From Ectobius pallidus (taxonomy: Eukaryota; Arthropoda; Insecta; Blattodea; Ectobiidae), in contig CAXKWD010000002.1 of the NCBI GenBank assembly GCA_964059195.1, positions 163,748,559-163,812,558 of the forward strand: a stretch of DNA of 64,000 nucleotides, given 5' to 3'. The notes beneath the pieces were generated by a model. That model saw nothing but the letters and a program-made list of their open reading frames with translations. It was not told where the DNA came from and ran no database searches. Below are positions 47,724 through 58,151 of this stretch, piece by piece. The number at the start of each line of letters is the position of its first letter. Position 1 is the first letter of the stretch. The position numbers were made by a program, and so were the translations under genes.

Positions 47724-49161
47724 ATTTATAAAATAAATGTGATAATACAAAACCTGTTTAACAAAAATAAATCGAAACCAATTTCAATCATTTAAAGACA
47801 ATGAATGAAGTCGGTACCACCTTATAACCATAGCCCGTCATACTTCCTATCACAAGAGGTACGGCATACGCATGTTCTATCTATTCTTTACAGAAAAGTG
47901 GTCTACCTTGGCAGCTGTACAACAAGAAGGTAATGCAGGTGTGGGAAAAAATGCTATGAACTTATGCAGGTTAAAGAAATTCATTACATTTTGCAATAAA
48001 CTCAATTTATTCTAGAACCAGATGGTGATATTATACAGTGAACATTTAATCAATAAAAAAACTAAGAGAAAATCGTGTGTAATCTTTAGAAAAAACACAT
48101 TTAAATTTTATTCACTACCATTTAATCCTGTTTTCATATAGCACACGTCATGAGTTGATTTATTTTATTTAAAAATTAATATCGAATTATGGAGACCAAT
48201 TAGATAATTTTCACAAGTAATTCTATTTTCTGAAGTTAATTTTATAACAGATGTCACACACAGTGAATTGTACATCGTCGAACATCTAATTGTTGCCTAC
48301 CCGCATGCATTCACATGAGTGTTTAAAGTAATATGAATTATTTTTTCCACAACCATGCTGTGGTTAATCATTCTATAAATAAATAAAGTGATCTCTATAA
48401 AGACCTTGGAGGCCCATAGGGTTCCAGGAGGATGAGGCTCCCAGATTTTTGACACACGACACGTGAAGGGGAAAGGTAAACCTCCGACAGTCTTTACACC
48501 CAGGACTTCTCCTGTTAGAGGCTGAGTCGACCCCAGAGACATAGCACCACAAGAAAAATCTCATCGACCCCATCGGAAACGAACCCGTAATATTCCAGTT
48601 TAAAATTCAAGTCATTCTATAAATATTTTTGATTCTACCACAAATTATAGCATTAAGTCCTATATTGTTATTTAAGTTACCATTTGCAGACAAATATAAA
48701 ACAAGAAATAACATGAATTTTGTAAATAAAACATTTTGAAATCATATTGAGGAAGGTTTTGTTCCAGTAAGGGTAGCCAAACGTACGAAAGTGGACTTGC
48801 AAAAATTGGGATCGTATTTGTTTTGTACTAGGATATATGTCTGAGAACTTATCGCATTAATGTAGGTACTCAAGTGTGAAACATGTGCATTGTGGTAATG
48901 GATTCGCGTATATAGTGAAGACTCTAATGTATGTGGTACAATCTTGTATATGTTTACTCACGCGTGTATTTATGTTGTAAAAGGATATACGGTTGAATCA
49001 GTACGATCGTTGAAAATGTAAATCATGAGATCTTAGTACTCATTCCTTACCCTCATATGAACTGAAGTGCGTTTATGCATTTGTCACATGAGTTTTGTAG
49101 GTGGGGGACTCTACATATATAAGGATTTAGACATGTGAATTTTAACATTCTATATTTCACC
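47724..49161 (+). other. Spacer B-C
   Basis: Has the second exon-2-like relic (47790-47900). The stretch 47950-48820 is unassigned. The upstream region of gene C (48830-49160) is shared in part with gene A and with 36091-36114. Confidence 0.45.
49116..49123 (+). promoter_or_regulatory. TATA box of Cys-rich gene C
   Basis: TATATAAG 46 bp before the ATG at 49162; the following ~50 bp (GGATTTAGA..ATTCTATATTTCA) matches gene A almost base for base. Confidence 0.7.
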
Positions 49162-49714
49162 ATGTCTCACGAACACCAACTTTGGGAGTTAGAGCAGCCA
49201 CCGCCGCCACCACCACCCGATTCGATGAAGATAACGGTCTACAACGCGCATGGTGGCACAATGAGAACAATAGATTTCTGCATCATATATGAAAATATAT
49301 GGGGTTTCAACCAGGAGCACCTAGAATCTGCACCAATTTTACCATGTGGACACGTTTTAAGGGATTGGGCTGGGGAGGTGGAGACCCATGAAGATCGACA
49401 TCACCATCAAGTGTGTGACGGAGTGCCTCATTTCCACCGTTGCCCAGTGGTTGAGAAAGGGCACTACGATGTTTCGAGTGTTAAATGCAACAGAAAATGT
49501 CATTTATTCTGCACCCTACAAAAAGCTGTAAGTACTATTTTCATATATACTTCCCTCATTGTAATTGTGATATCGTGAAGTGAGGTTTATAATTTTTTTA
49601 TGATTTCAGACGCGGGATGTGTTCTTCCATACCACTCTGTGTAACCAAGGGGTCGGCTGTACATCGCCCAACCATGACAAGAATAAAAATTTCACAAACA
49701 TTTTGAAAATGTAA
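49162..49714 (+). CDS. Maverick Cys/His-rich family protein C (two exons)
   Basis: Exon 1 49162-49527, intron 49528-49609, exon 2 49610-49714; 156 residues. A run of prolines (QPPPPPPPDS) precedes the core: IIYENIWG, LPCGHVL, THEDRHHHQVCDG, HFHRCPV, then C-x3-C-x-LF and, in exon 2, FFHTTLCNQGVGC. The same seven Cys and FFH His as in A and B. The shortest member; its promoter is nearly identical to that of A, while B has a different one. Confidence 0.75.
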
Positions 49715-50019
49715 GTTTATAAAATAAATATGATAAAATCAAATCCTGTATTCGGGTACAAATTTTATTTAATATCCAAGTTCATCCATTTAAAGTCAAT
49801 GAATGGATTTCAGTATCACCTAGATCAAAAGCCCGCATCATACTTCCTGTCACAACCCGCTATTGATTTCTTTACAGGAAGGTGTTCAACCTTGTGTGAC
49901 ATCATAGATGTCCACACTACGGGAATCTACAAAATACAGGTGAAGGTAAATAAAAATAAGAGATTGCTATGAATTGAATTTATTCAAAGTATAAGTACAA
50001 AAATCTTTAAAAATTATAT
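49715..50019 (+). other. Downstream block of gene C
   Basis: Third exon-2-like relic (IDFFTGRCSTLCD at about 49860), preceded by a pyrimidine tract ending TTTACAG. Confidence 0.45.
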
Positions 50020-50220
50020 CTACTCTCCAACAAGAGTCTTAATACAATGACAATCTGTAGCACCTAGTTTAAATCTTGCCTGGGTGAAATATCCCGACTT
50101 CAGATCTTCGTTCTGCATGGTGCAATCAATGACAATGTCAGACATATGTTTTACGAAATCTTTCCTTTTAAATAGCGAACAATAATAATAGACGCAATAT
50201 TTCAACATGTAGGAGGTCAT
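50020..50220 (-). CDS. Small Maverick protein, unknown
   Basis: 66 residues (MTSYMLKYCVYYYCSLFKRK start). Its ATG overlaps the stop of the preceding gene by one base (TAATG), as in coupled viral genes. No recognised domain. Because the overlap is so tight, translation by reinitiation is likely if the gene is real. Confidence 0.45.
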   Translation of the reverse strand: MTSYMLKYCVYYYCSLFKRKDFVKHMSDIVIDCTMQNEDLKSGYFTQARFKLGATDCHCIKTLVGE

Positions 50221-50510
50221 TATTGGCGCGAATTGATTTTTAAAAGTTTACACGAATAACAGTTTTTTATCATTGGATTTGGACCATAAAAATAATTCTC
50301 ACTGTAATGATTCTTGCATCTCAAACACTGCTTTATAATTTCAAGCTCTTTTACATTTTCTGGAAGTCTGTCATAAACCCTATAAATAGTCTCAGCCGCG
50401 CATTCGGATAGAAACTCAAGATGCAACAATGCCAACTCTTCATCGGTGTGACTGATCAAGTGGGCGTTCTGAAAGAACTTTATAATAGACCGCCATACTG
50501 ACTGCTCCAT
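50220..50510 (-). CDS. Small Maverick protein with a zinc-ribbon-like end
   Basis: 96 residues. Helical N-terminus (SIIKFFQNAHLISHTDEEL) and C-terminal CLRC...CYSC pairs spaced about 22 residues apart, a zinc-ribbon-like pattern. A TATAAAAATA box lies about 30-40 bp upstream (50537-50548). Not recognised. Confidence 0.55.
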   Translation of the reverse strand: MEQSVWRSIIKFFQNAHLISHTDEELALLHLEFLSECAAETIYRVYDRLPENVKELEIIKQCLRCKNHYSENYFYGPNPMIKNCYSCKLLKINSRQ

Positions 50511-51507
50511 GACTAATGGACCGATGATGGTTTTCCTTATTTTTATAGATATTATTCACACGAATGAACAAATCACTATGGGATGGGGGTTCGAGGTTTA
50601 GTTGAACAATGCAGTCTATAAGGTTGATGGTGCAACCTTTACATTATTTTTAAGAAACAGCATCTAAAATGACATCACGTCACTGTTTTATTTTGACAGA
50701 CGTCCTTGTGTGGCACGAGACTGGATAGTGAGCGAGATGGAGACAGGATCACTCCGACAAGACAACTGACTCCTTAGCACAAAAAACTGAAGTTCATATA
50801 GTACGATACTCATCCCACACACATAAACATACTACCGACTAATTGTAACATTTTTTATTCTTTCTCCATCATATTCAATTCATCAGTCCTAAATAACAAG
50901 ACATCGGGTATACTCGTCGATCTACGAAGAGTACATAGTTTCTTTATTATATTAAATGATCAAAAAGAAAAAAAATATTTTATTTTCATAGCTCTAAACC
51001 GCAAACTACCAGTGTAAATTACTTAGAGTCAATTAAAATGGTAGACGAAGCCGCGGGCTGTATCGTAGACAATCCATCTCTATATTATATGTAGAACACA
51101 TTCATACGCATACTTATGTCAAGATGTATCACCAAGACACAAACCTAAAATATCAATATCTGAAACAAGGCTAATCCTATAGGGTCATGAACACACCAAG
51201 ACCAAACCTAAAAAGAACTGGATTAGGAGGAACATCAATCTAAAATATGTAAAAAGTAATGTTCATATGTAGTTTATATATTTTTGTATTTCATGTATAT
51301 ACGACTTTTAATATAATATTGTGTTACAATAAGAAATTAATCAGATATTTTTATTGTTAACCTAAGAATTCTTAAGAGTCTTGCAAACCAGAAACACATC
51401 ACCTAAACCTGTTTCCCACGTCATTTATCACATTTTAACAAATAGTTTTCTGAAAATGTCGTTCTTGCTCATTGAATAATGTCGTTTTCACGTAATTCCG
51501 TTATAAT
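50511..51507. other. Non-coding Maverick DNA where an integrase core might be expected
   Basis: No frame of note on either strand; AT-rich. The region downstream of the integrase-type gene holds no sequence resembling an rve catalytic domain. Confidence 0.5.
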
Positions 51508-52248
51508 TTATTGTATCTCGTTGTTATGCGAATGATTCCCTGCTTCAGACAAAGCCAACAGCAAACGCAATCTATCAATGTGTATGTTGGGATCATAATC
51601 TAATTTGTGATTCGTATATAAGTCCCCCCACACACCTATACGGTGCGACAAAGCCTCATCGGACGAGTTCGAATATTGCTCTTCCAGAAAAGAATCTTTT
51701 TCTTCTTCTTCTTCTTCTTCTTCTTCTTCTTCTGGAAATACTTGTTTACTCACATGAAACATACCGTGTCTACCGATGTGGTCAGCATGGTGCTGAGTGT
51801 TCGTATCCGAGGGAAGATATCCATAGGAAATGGATTTCTGTCTGTCTTGACAAATTGGACACAAGGATAAATAAAGAGATATCATAGCCTTTGTAACGTT
51901 TGCAAATTTTCTAGATAGTTCATTATACATTTTATCGCGGCCACCATGTCCTATTGCTTCATGAGCGGTATCAATAACGTCGTATATTTCATCAACCGAA
52001 AGGTAATATTTTATATCGTTTTTCACAACAAGTTTCCTTAATCCGCCTATTTCTGCTATATCAAATCTTTTCAGTCTTCTGTTTTGTGCAGCTGTCTTCT
52101 TTTGTGCTTTTTTAGCATCATCCACCTCTCGCATGAGTGATAAGTAATTTTCCTTTGTTAGAACATTAAAATGAGTAGATATCTCACTCTCAGTTCTTTC
52201 AAGTTCGACCATGAACCTCTCTCTCGTCTTTTCACGACTCTTGTCCAT
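51508..52248 (-). CDS. Integrase-type zinc-binding protein without catalytic core
   Basis: 246 residues. The N-terminal coil (FMVELERTESEISTHFNVL) resembles the start of Maverick/KRBA2-type integrases. The H2C2 finger follows (EAIGHGGRDKMYNELSRKF with CPICQDRQ). In integrases a ~150-residue rve core with D,D,E comes next; here the protein runs into YGYLPSDTNTQHHADHIG, an 11-Glu run encoded by a GAA/GAG repeat (51690-51732), and an unrelated tail. The frame is open throughout. It may bind DNA or the integrase complex but cannot catalyse strand transfer. Alternatively the core was deleted and the tail is incidental. Confidence 0.65.
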   Translation of the reverse strand: MDKSREKTRERFMVELERTESEISTHFNVLTKENYLSLMREVDDAKKAQKKTAAQNRRLKRFDIAEIGGLRKLVVKNDIKYYLSVDEIYDVIDTAHEAIGHGGRDKMYNELSRKFANVTKAMISLYLSLCPICQDRQKSISYGYLPSDTNTQHHADHIGRHGMFHVSKQVFPEEEEEEEEEEEKDSFLEEQYSNSSDEALSHRIGVWGDLYTNHKLDYDPNIHIDRLRLLLALSEAGNHSHNNEIQ

Positions 52249-52333
52249 GATAACGAGAAACGTAGAATGATACTATATACTAGATACCAGTAGTATATAA
52301 TGTTGACTGTAGTATACCATAACTAGACTAACA

Positions 52334-52415
52334 TTTGGTTGGTTAAAACTAGATTTGACTGGTTAAAACTAGATTTGACTGGTTAAAACTAGTTTTGGCT
52401 AGGTAGGATTAGTTT
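52334..52415 (+). repeat. Short tandem repeat, about 21 bp x 4
   Basis: GGTTAAAACTAGATTTGACT units just upstream of the integrase-type gene; possible promoter element. Confidence 0.6.
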
Positions 52416-52441
52416 GATGGATATCCTTAGCGTGATACTTT

Positions 52442-52774
52442 TCATATAGTGTTTTCTTGTTTCGCATTGTTTGACGATATATGGTTATCTTGTACTCGTG
52501 GAAAGAGTTTATGTGATTCTTCCTTATGCGTCGATAGTAGATGTTTCTTCAGACCAGATGTATTATAGTTTTTCATTTTTATTTCGACTTTCAGTCTATT
52601 GCACAGTTTGCATAGACCGTAAGGTTGCTTACTCCCAGGAACTATCTCGAAAAATTCATTATATTTACTGTTTGACTTCACCCCCGGCAGTTTCGATTGG
52701 ACACATACTCCATCTGTAGCACTCTCACTACTCTGATCAGATGGTACAAAACTTGAAGTGTTCTCGTCACACAT
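52442..52774 (-). CDS. BED-type zinc-finger protein
   Basis: 110 residues from MCDENTSSFVPSDQSS; a GTG-initiated extension is less likely. One BED finger: CKLCNRLKVEIKMKNYNTSG, then LKKHLLSTH. Ser-rich N-terminus, charged C-terminus. BED fingers bind DNA in transposases and chromatin proteins; here it may recognise the inverted repeats or host DNA. A TATATATA box lies about 70 bp upstream. Confidence 0.6.
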   Translation of the reverse strand: MCDENTSSFVPSDQSSESATDGVCVQSKLPGVKSNSKYNEFFEIVPGSKQPYGLCKLCNRLKVEIKMKNYNTSGLKKHLLSTHKEESHKLFPRVQDNHISSNNAKQENTI

Positions 52775-52792
52775 TTTCCTACACACCTTCAC

Positions 52793-52989
52793 AGATTCAA
52801 GGACGAAAATTAACTAACTCTAATTACCATACTTCAATTATATATAAAGTTAAAAATCTCATAGTGTTCAAAAGCGAACAAGAACTCGTGGATCCATAAA
52901 CGAAATATCGAATAAAGATTTCAAGTATGAACATGTGTTTTTTTATTTACAATTCCTTTGTCTCTTACGAGGTACATACCATAACACAG
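52793..52989. other. Spacer between BED gene and PolB
   Basis: Carries the promoter of the BED gene and the 3' end of PolB. Confidence 0.5.
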
Positions 52990-55900
52990 TTAAAAAAGAT
53001 ACAATGCATAGACAAAACAATATACATTAGACTTTCCTTTTTTAAGAGGGGGTTCCTCCTCGTCATCATCCCTGAGTTTGTAATGGCCGTAGGCAAGTGT
53101 GTCCACACCATTAGGTAGAATGTGACGCTTATCATCTGAAGCGTTTAAGGTGACTTTATTCATGGCAATCGAAAACACGTTATGCTTATACGATCGTATA
53201 GATCTGTTTAAAGTGAATGTTGTATGTCCGGTCTTAAGACATTCCAAATAATCTTCAAATGAGAGTTCTCTCTCCACAACACATTTATTAATTTCTTTCA
53301 ATTTCTTTATGGACATACCGTTAAAATTTATAGCATACATCTTTGCTCTAAGGCCTACAAACTCAGTTATGGTATGACCGACCCACTCGTCTTTGAATTT
53401 ACCTACCACTCCTTTGTTTTCCACTGAATACAAGGGGTGATTAGAAGGATAGACGCTTGTATCTAATTCATCTTTCACATTTAACAGATCACGATAGAGG
53501 TTATGCGTTTCGATCTTGGAAATAAAGCTATCAGTATCAGTATAGCACAGGCTGATTTTGTTTGCGAAATGTTTTTTCATTGTGTTGTAATGAAAATCAT
53601 ACATTCTGACTATAGATAATTCCAAGATGGACATGCCTACATAGATGGCAGTATTTAGTACGAGTTTAGTCTTAGCAAGGTGTACACCCACCAAATTCTC
53701 ATTATAAATTGTCCTATCCAAAAAGTTTGACTTTGCCACCAACTTAGACACTAAGTTTTCGTCCGATACAAGTCTAAAATCTTTCCTTTTCCTCACATTT
53801 TCGAGAGTCTTGCCGTATACGCCATTATTTAACAGCTTAAAAAAATCCTTCTCGAATTCGTTATTGGCTGCCTTCCGTTTCATTGCATTGAATTCAATAT
53901 ATGGTTTCAACCAACAGCTTTGCTCAAAGCTAATGACTCTATGGATCTTTGTCAATTTCAGTCCGTGTTGCAAGGCTTGTTTAAGCACGGAATAGTGTAC
54001 AATGTAATTCTGCTTAGGTTCAAGCGTGGTTAAAAGTTTCTTGAATTTACTTCCGGGGGGACATTTCATCTCTGGGCAGAACGGGAGATCTGTGGGTTCA
54101 TCGTGTAGATTATCCGGATATTCCAAATCGATTTCCAGGACGTAACCTAAATTGGAGTCGTCCGGTATGGCGATAACGTCTAAGGACTCTACCTCGTTTT
54201 TTTCGAGCCAACGGAAATTAGCTATAGGCAACGGCTGTCATAGCATAACCGTATAGGTTATTAGCGTCGACGTAGTACAATGCCGACTCGTCGTCTGCCA
54301 CAGCGTGTCGTTTGACCGACTGACATAAACTTCCGCGAATTGCTCGTTCAAAAATCTGAACCATGTCGATATCGTTTAAAATAGGCAGCTTTACCTGCGT
54401 AAACTTTAACATGGCTGCGTATGTGAAGCTTGGGGCAGTTGGATAAAAAAATGCAGTCTAGGCCATAGGTATCGTGACACATCTGTCTGAAATTTTCAAA
54501 CACGTCCGTCAAAATAAGGACGTCCGATTTTAAATACAAGTCTGAATATTCATCTAAAGACTTGACCGAAAATGAATTCCAGACATTAACAGCATGAGAG
54601 TAGTCTTGATCTGAGACACCCGCATTGCTGAGCTTGTTGTAAAACGCTTCTTTAGGCGGTAGTTTTGTTTCATCTAGATTTTCAAGCGAGGTGACGTGAT
54701 CGTAGGGAAAAATTCCTTTTCTACACATCAAAACGGTATTGTTACCGAAAGCTTTCCGCGTCTCTAAGAATTTAACCTTGGACAGATTGTTTGCTAATTT
54801 TTCCAAGCTCGTGGACATGAAACGAAAGGAATCTATAAGTCTGAGTTCGAGAGATCGCTGTTTCAAATATGAGGAGGGAATAAATTTCGAAAAAGTGATA
54901 TATTTCTCCTGGGTATTACATTGATACGGTTCTTGTCATAACCCAATTCTGTCACAATGAAATGGGAGTCATAGTTGGACAGATTGTGTAATACAACAGG
55001 GACAAAAGACTGGTTCCTATAATTTAAATTACAGTTTCTGTGCGCTGCACCTCTGAACCGACCGCTCACGTGGCAACGGTCTCTTATTTTGTAATTTTCA
55101 TCGGTAAAGTTGGTGGTGACAGATGGTGGTGTTCATATACTCACTAATTTGTTCTCCAGTGAGAGGATTCATGGGTTTGATTTCAGAATTTAATATCTCG
55201 TCAATAGCCTTTACGTCTTTTACAAGTGATCTCATAAAATGTTGTCCTGCATCGGGGCCTCTGTACATCCTCAGATTCGAATGTTCGTCTTCCAAATCCT
55301 TAATAAAATAAGCGTAACTAAATGGTGTATGTTTCTGATACTTTTGAGTCCAGGATTTTACAGGCTCGTTTTCACATCCGACAATAGGCTCTAGCATGCA
55401 CTCGAAGTCTGCATAAATAACGAACCTAATTTTCTGGGAATGTTCGTGTTTAGTGAAGGAAACCTCCAGCCGTTTAGGGAACTCGCATTTGACTGGTGAA
55501 AAAGAATTACAAACGGCTAAATGAGCCTCGTGTCTTTGGTCAGCAGACTGGGTGCCATACGCTTGAAAGTGAGCAAAACAGCGCTTGCATACTCTGACTT
55601 GACGCTTGTCGGATGTTTTGAAAGGTTTAATGAATGCGTCGAAATTGGTAATTAACACATAATGGGAATCTACTTCATCACAGACATAGAGCAGGTCTCT
55701 GTGATCTGGCAACTCTTTCTCAGCAATCACTATAGGAAAAATTTCTTTCTTGTCGTCTATCCCGAAAATATTGATCGAAATGTTATTTAATTTACTGAAT
55801 TTCGCAACGTCATGGAATGATGGTGGGAAATTAATACAAGAGAAATCGTATTTATTATCCAAGTCCGCTCTGTTGAGATACGACTTCCACTAATCGTTGT

Positions 55901-57435
55901 CTTTGTCAATGAGATTTGCTAGTACACAATATTTGAAACAGAATTCATCCTCATTATTAACATTCACCAATGACTTTGAATATCTGTACCGATCAGGCAA
56001 AAACATGAACTTGCGTCCCCTAAAGGGGTGATATTTATTTAGACGGAATTCAATTTTGTGGATGGACTTGAATGAAAACCCGCTGCCCGCGCAATGTCGT
56101 CATATTCTTGAACTATTTTCTCGATCTGTTGGTCTAAAATATCAGTCACATCGGATGAGACAAGAACAACTTCGTTTTTAGATTTAAGATTGTATACAGT
56201 GTTTTTTCCATTAGTGTCCTGTAAATTAATTTCAACAAATAAATTCATTTTTAACGAGTTATGCTGATGTAGACAGTCTTTAACTAAGGCTTCCATCTGA
56301 TGTTTATAAGTTGAAAGCGTGGCCTGAAGATCTCCTGCTGGGATGTTTGTAAGAGCATAAGTCGATAACCTCGATTTAAAAGCAGTTTCGATTCTGGCGA
56401 AATCGTTCTGCAACACAAAAATACGAAAATTTGTGTTATTTCATGTGAAAAATCGATGAGGGACTTTGTGAATGAGAGAGTTTTAAACATGCACCTTGAA
56501 TGAATGTGTATATATAAAAACTTACGTTCATTGATGAAGTGGTCCCAGACAGCCCGCCGACAACTCCTCCCAAGACAAGATGGTTTATGGGGTGGTCCTG
56601 ATGTCGTTGAGTTTGAGTAGCGGTTGTTCCTGCTTCTTGGTGCAAGCCGCTGTCGTTCTGCGCGTATTCGGTCTGTTCCGAATTATAATGGCCGACATTT
56701 TGTGGGATGGGCAATTCATTGCCTCGGGCAGGACCGCTTGTAGATGCAGACTGGCTGTCGCTGTGTGCATGTGTAGTCGTTTGTTTGATGAGTGGTTCTT
56801 GACCGCCTCGGGCGCTCTGAACCGATCTGGTTGTACGATTGGGAGACTCCACATCTGAGGGCTGGAACAAAAAAATGAAACAGCTTTTATTCACCACTCC
56901 TAATTGCAATGGCGAAAACAAAATGGAAGTACATATAAAAAATAATTACCTTGTAATCAGTAATACGGCCGTTGATGACAGATTTCAACACAGATGGTTT
57001 GATTGATAGCGGTGGGTCTACGGCAACATCGTGTTGTACTGGCGGTTGAGGGTGTGGTCTTGGTGTCCCTGGGTCGATAACTGTTGCCGAGGTACTGGGT
57101 TCAGATGATGCTGGTGCCGAGGTACTGGGTTTGAGGTTGTCCACATTGTTATCACGGAGTCTGTACAATTAGTTTGGATTAAGCAAACTGTGAGTAATGT
57201 TCAAATGTCTATTCAGATTACGGCGAGACGAAAAAGTTTTATCGCATTTGGCACAGGGAAACTGTGAACTAGAGTGTACCTCCCGTATATGTCTATTTAG
57301 TTTATCTTTACGTTTAAATATAGCTGCACAAAAATCACAGATGAACTGAGAATCACCATGTTTTTGTCTTACGTGACGGTTCAAATCATGTTTATGCTTA
57401 TACTTTGTTCCACAGCGTTCGCATATGTGAGCCAT
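52990..57435 (-). pseudogene. Maverick protein-primed-type DNA polymerase B, broken
   Basis: Minus strand, three exons: 57435-56951, 56861-56526 and 56408-52990, with GT..AG introns in phase 0. Order: C2H2 fingers, Ser/Pro/Gln linker, N-terminal Maverick-specific region, exonuclease motifs (FVIYADFE at 55400, YDSHFI at 54970, YLKSDVLILTDVF at 54510), polymerase motifs (YVDANNLYGYAM at 54260, LNNGVYGKTLE at 53820, CYTDTDS at 53550). Breaks: TAA at 57169-57171 after the fingers; frameshifts near 56050, 55100, 54900, 54430 and 54235; TAG at 55890-55892. All catalytic motifs survive, so decay is recent, or some indels are sequencing errors. Confidence 0.85.
57169..57435 (-). CDS. Three C2H2 zinc fingers at the PolB N-terminus
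   Basis: 88 residues with three fingers: CERCGTKYKHKHDLNRH, CDFCAAIFKRKDKLNRH and CAKCDKTFSSRRNLNRH, each with a second His. A TAA separates it from the PolB linker in the same frame, so it is either an independent DNA-binding protein or the PolB N-terminus with one nonsense change. Insect Maverick PolB genes often begin with such fingers (known), which favours the second reading. Confidence 0.65.
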   Translation of the reverse strand: MAHICERCGTKYKHKHDLNRHVRQKHGDSQFICDFCAAIFKRKDKLNRHIREVHSSSQFPCAKCDKTFSSRRNLNRHLNITHSLLNPN

Positions 57436-57467
57436 AGCGGAATGAGGTAAATCGGATGAAGTAGTGT

Positions 57468-57476
57468 TTTTATATA
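57468..57476 (-). promoter_or_regulatory. TATA box of the zinc-finger/PolB gene
   Basis: TATATAAAA on the minus strand about 35-40 bp before the ATG at 57435, just inside the right inverted repeat. Confidence 0.65.
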
Positions 57477-57561
57477 CAACGCGTGTTTATCAACCATGAT
57501 AAAAAAACCGTTGACTTTATCTAACCGTGGGAATATAACAATGTTCAGTCTCCCAGTTCTT

Positions 57562-57946
57562 ATCTTGACCGGATGCGCGACCGTGGGATAATAATAGGCA
57601 AAAGGTCTTAACCCCTACAATCCAACCATGTCGGATACGGATGACCGACGACCTTATCTTGACCGGATGTGCATTAGGGCATAAAGGATCTTATCAAAGG
57701 CTTATCTTAAACGGTTTAGCGTGTAACCGGATGTTAGGGTGGGCATTAGGGCGTAACCGGATGTTATGAAGTCCTAACGGCTTTAGGGGCTTATCACAAA
57801 AAAGGCGCCAAAATTTTTTAACGGTCATAACCGTTTAAGCCATCCCTTGCACTAAGCCCCCTCCCCACTAAGCCTTCCAAGCCCCCCAAGCCCCCCATCT
57901 CAAGCCCCCAAGCCCCTCATGTCGTCACACAGAAAAGCAAACTACT
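57562..57946 (-). repeat. Maverick right terminal inverted repeat
   Basis: Reverse copy of the left repeat with small copy-number differences in the G-rich units (C-rich on this strand, 57845-57920). Confidence 0.85.
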
Positions 57947-58151
57947 TGTGGAGCAACTACAGATTGCAAAGCTATTAAGTAATATGGTTGCCGCAATTGA
58001 CAACACAATGAAGAATCAACACCCTAATTACAGAGTGCAATCTCAGCATTGTCTTCGTATAAATAGGACTCTGAATATGTACAAGCAGAGTCAGGCAGCA
58101 GCCCTGTCTGTGGCCACGCCACTCGGGCCTTTGGGCCCGAGAGAAGATTGA
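57947..58151 (+). other. Right part of the split PIF-like ORF
   Basis: Continues the frame begun at 34387: EQLQIAKLLSNMVAAIDNTM to TPLGPLGPRED and a TGA. Followed about 75 bp later by a donor-like AAAAAG/GTATGA (58226-58233). Nearly identical to 62631-62838. Confidence 0.55.

Larger units (their letters stand above)
34419..57946. mobile_element. Maverick/Polinton-type element, 23.5 kb including a nested Gypsy
   Basis: The left end AGTAGTTTGCTTTTCTGTGT is repeated inverted at the right end. A perfect 6-bp duplication TGTGGA lies at 34413-34418 and 57947-57952; 6-bp duplications and AG..CT ends are hallmarks of Polintons. It encodes a protein-primed-type PolB and an integrase-type zinc-binding domain. 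Without the Gypsy (36115-44494) it is about 15.1 kb. I find no major or minor capsid, adenain-type protease or packaging ATPase gene on either strand. PolB is broken, so this copy cannot now replicate itself. Confidence 0.85.

Noticed and set aside
51643..51870. Poly-phenylalanine frame
   Set aside because: Antisense to the glutamate run of the integrase-type protein.
56580..56858. Plus-strand 92-codon frame
   Set aside because: Antisense to the second exon of the PolB gene, whose splice sites and frame are convincing.
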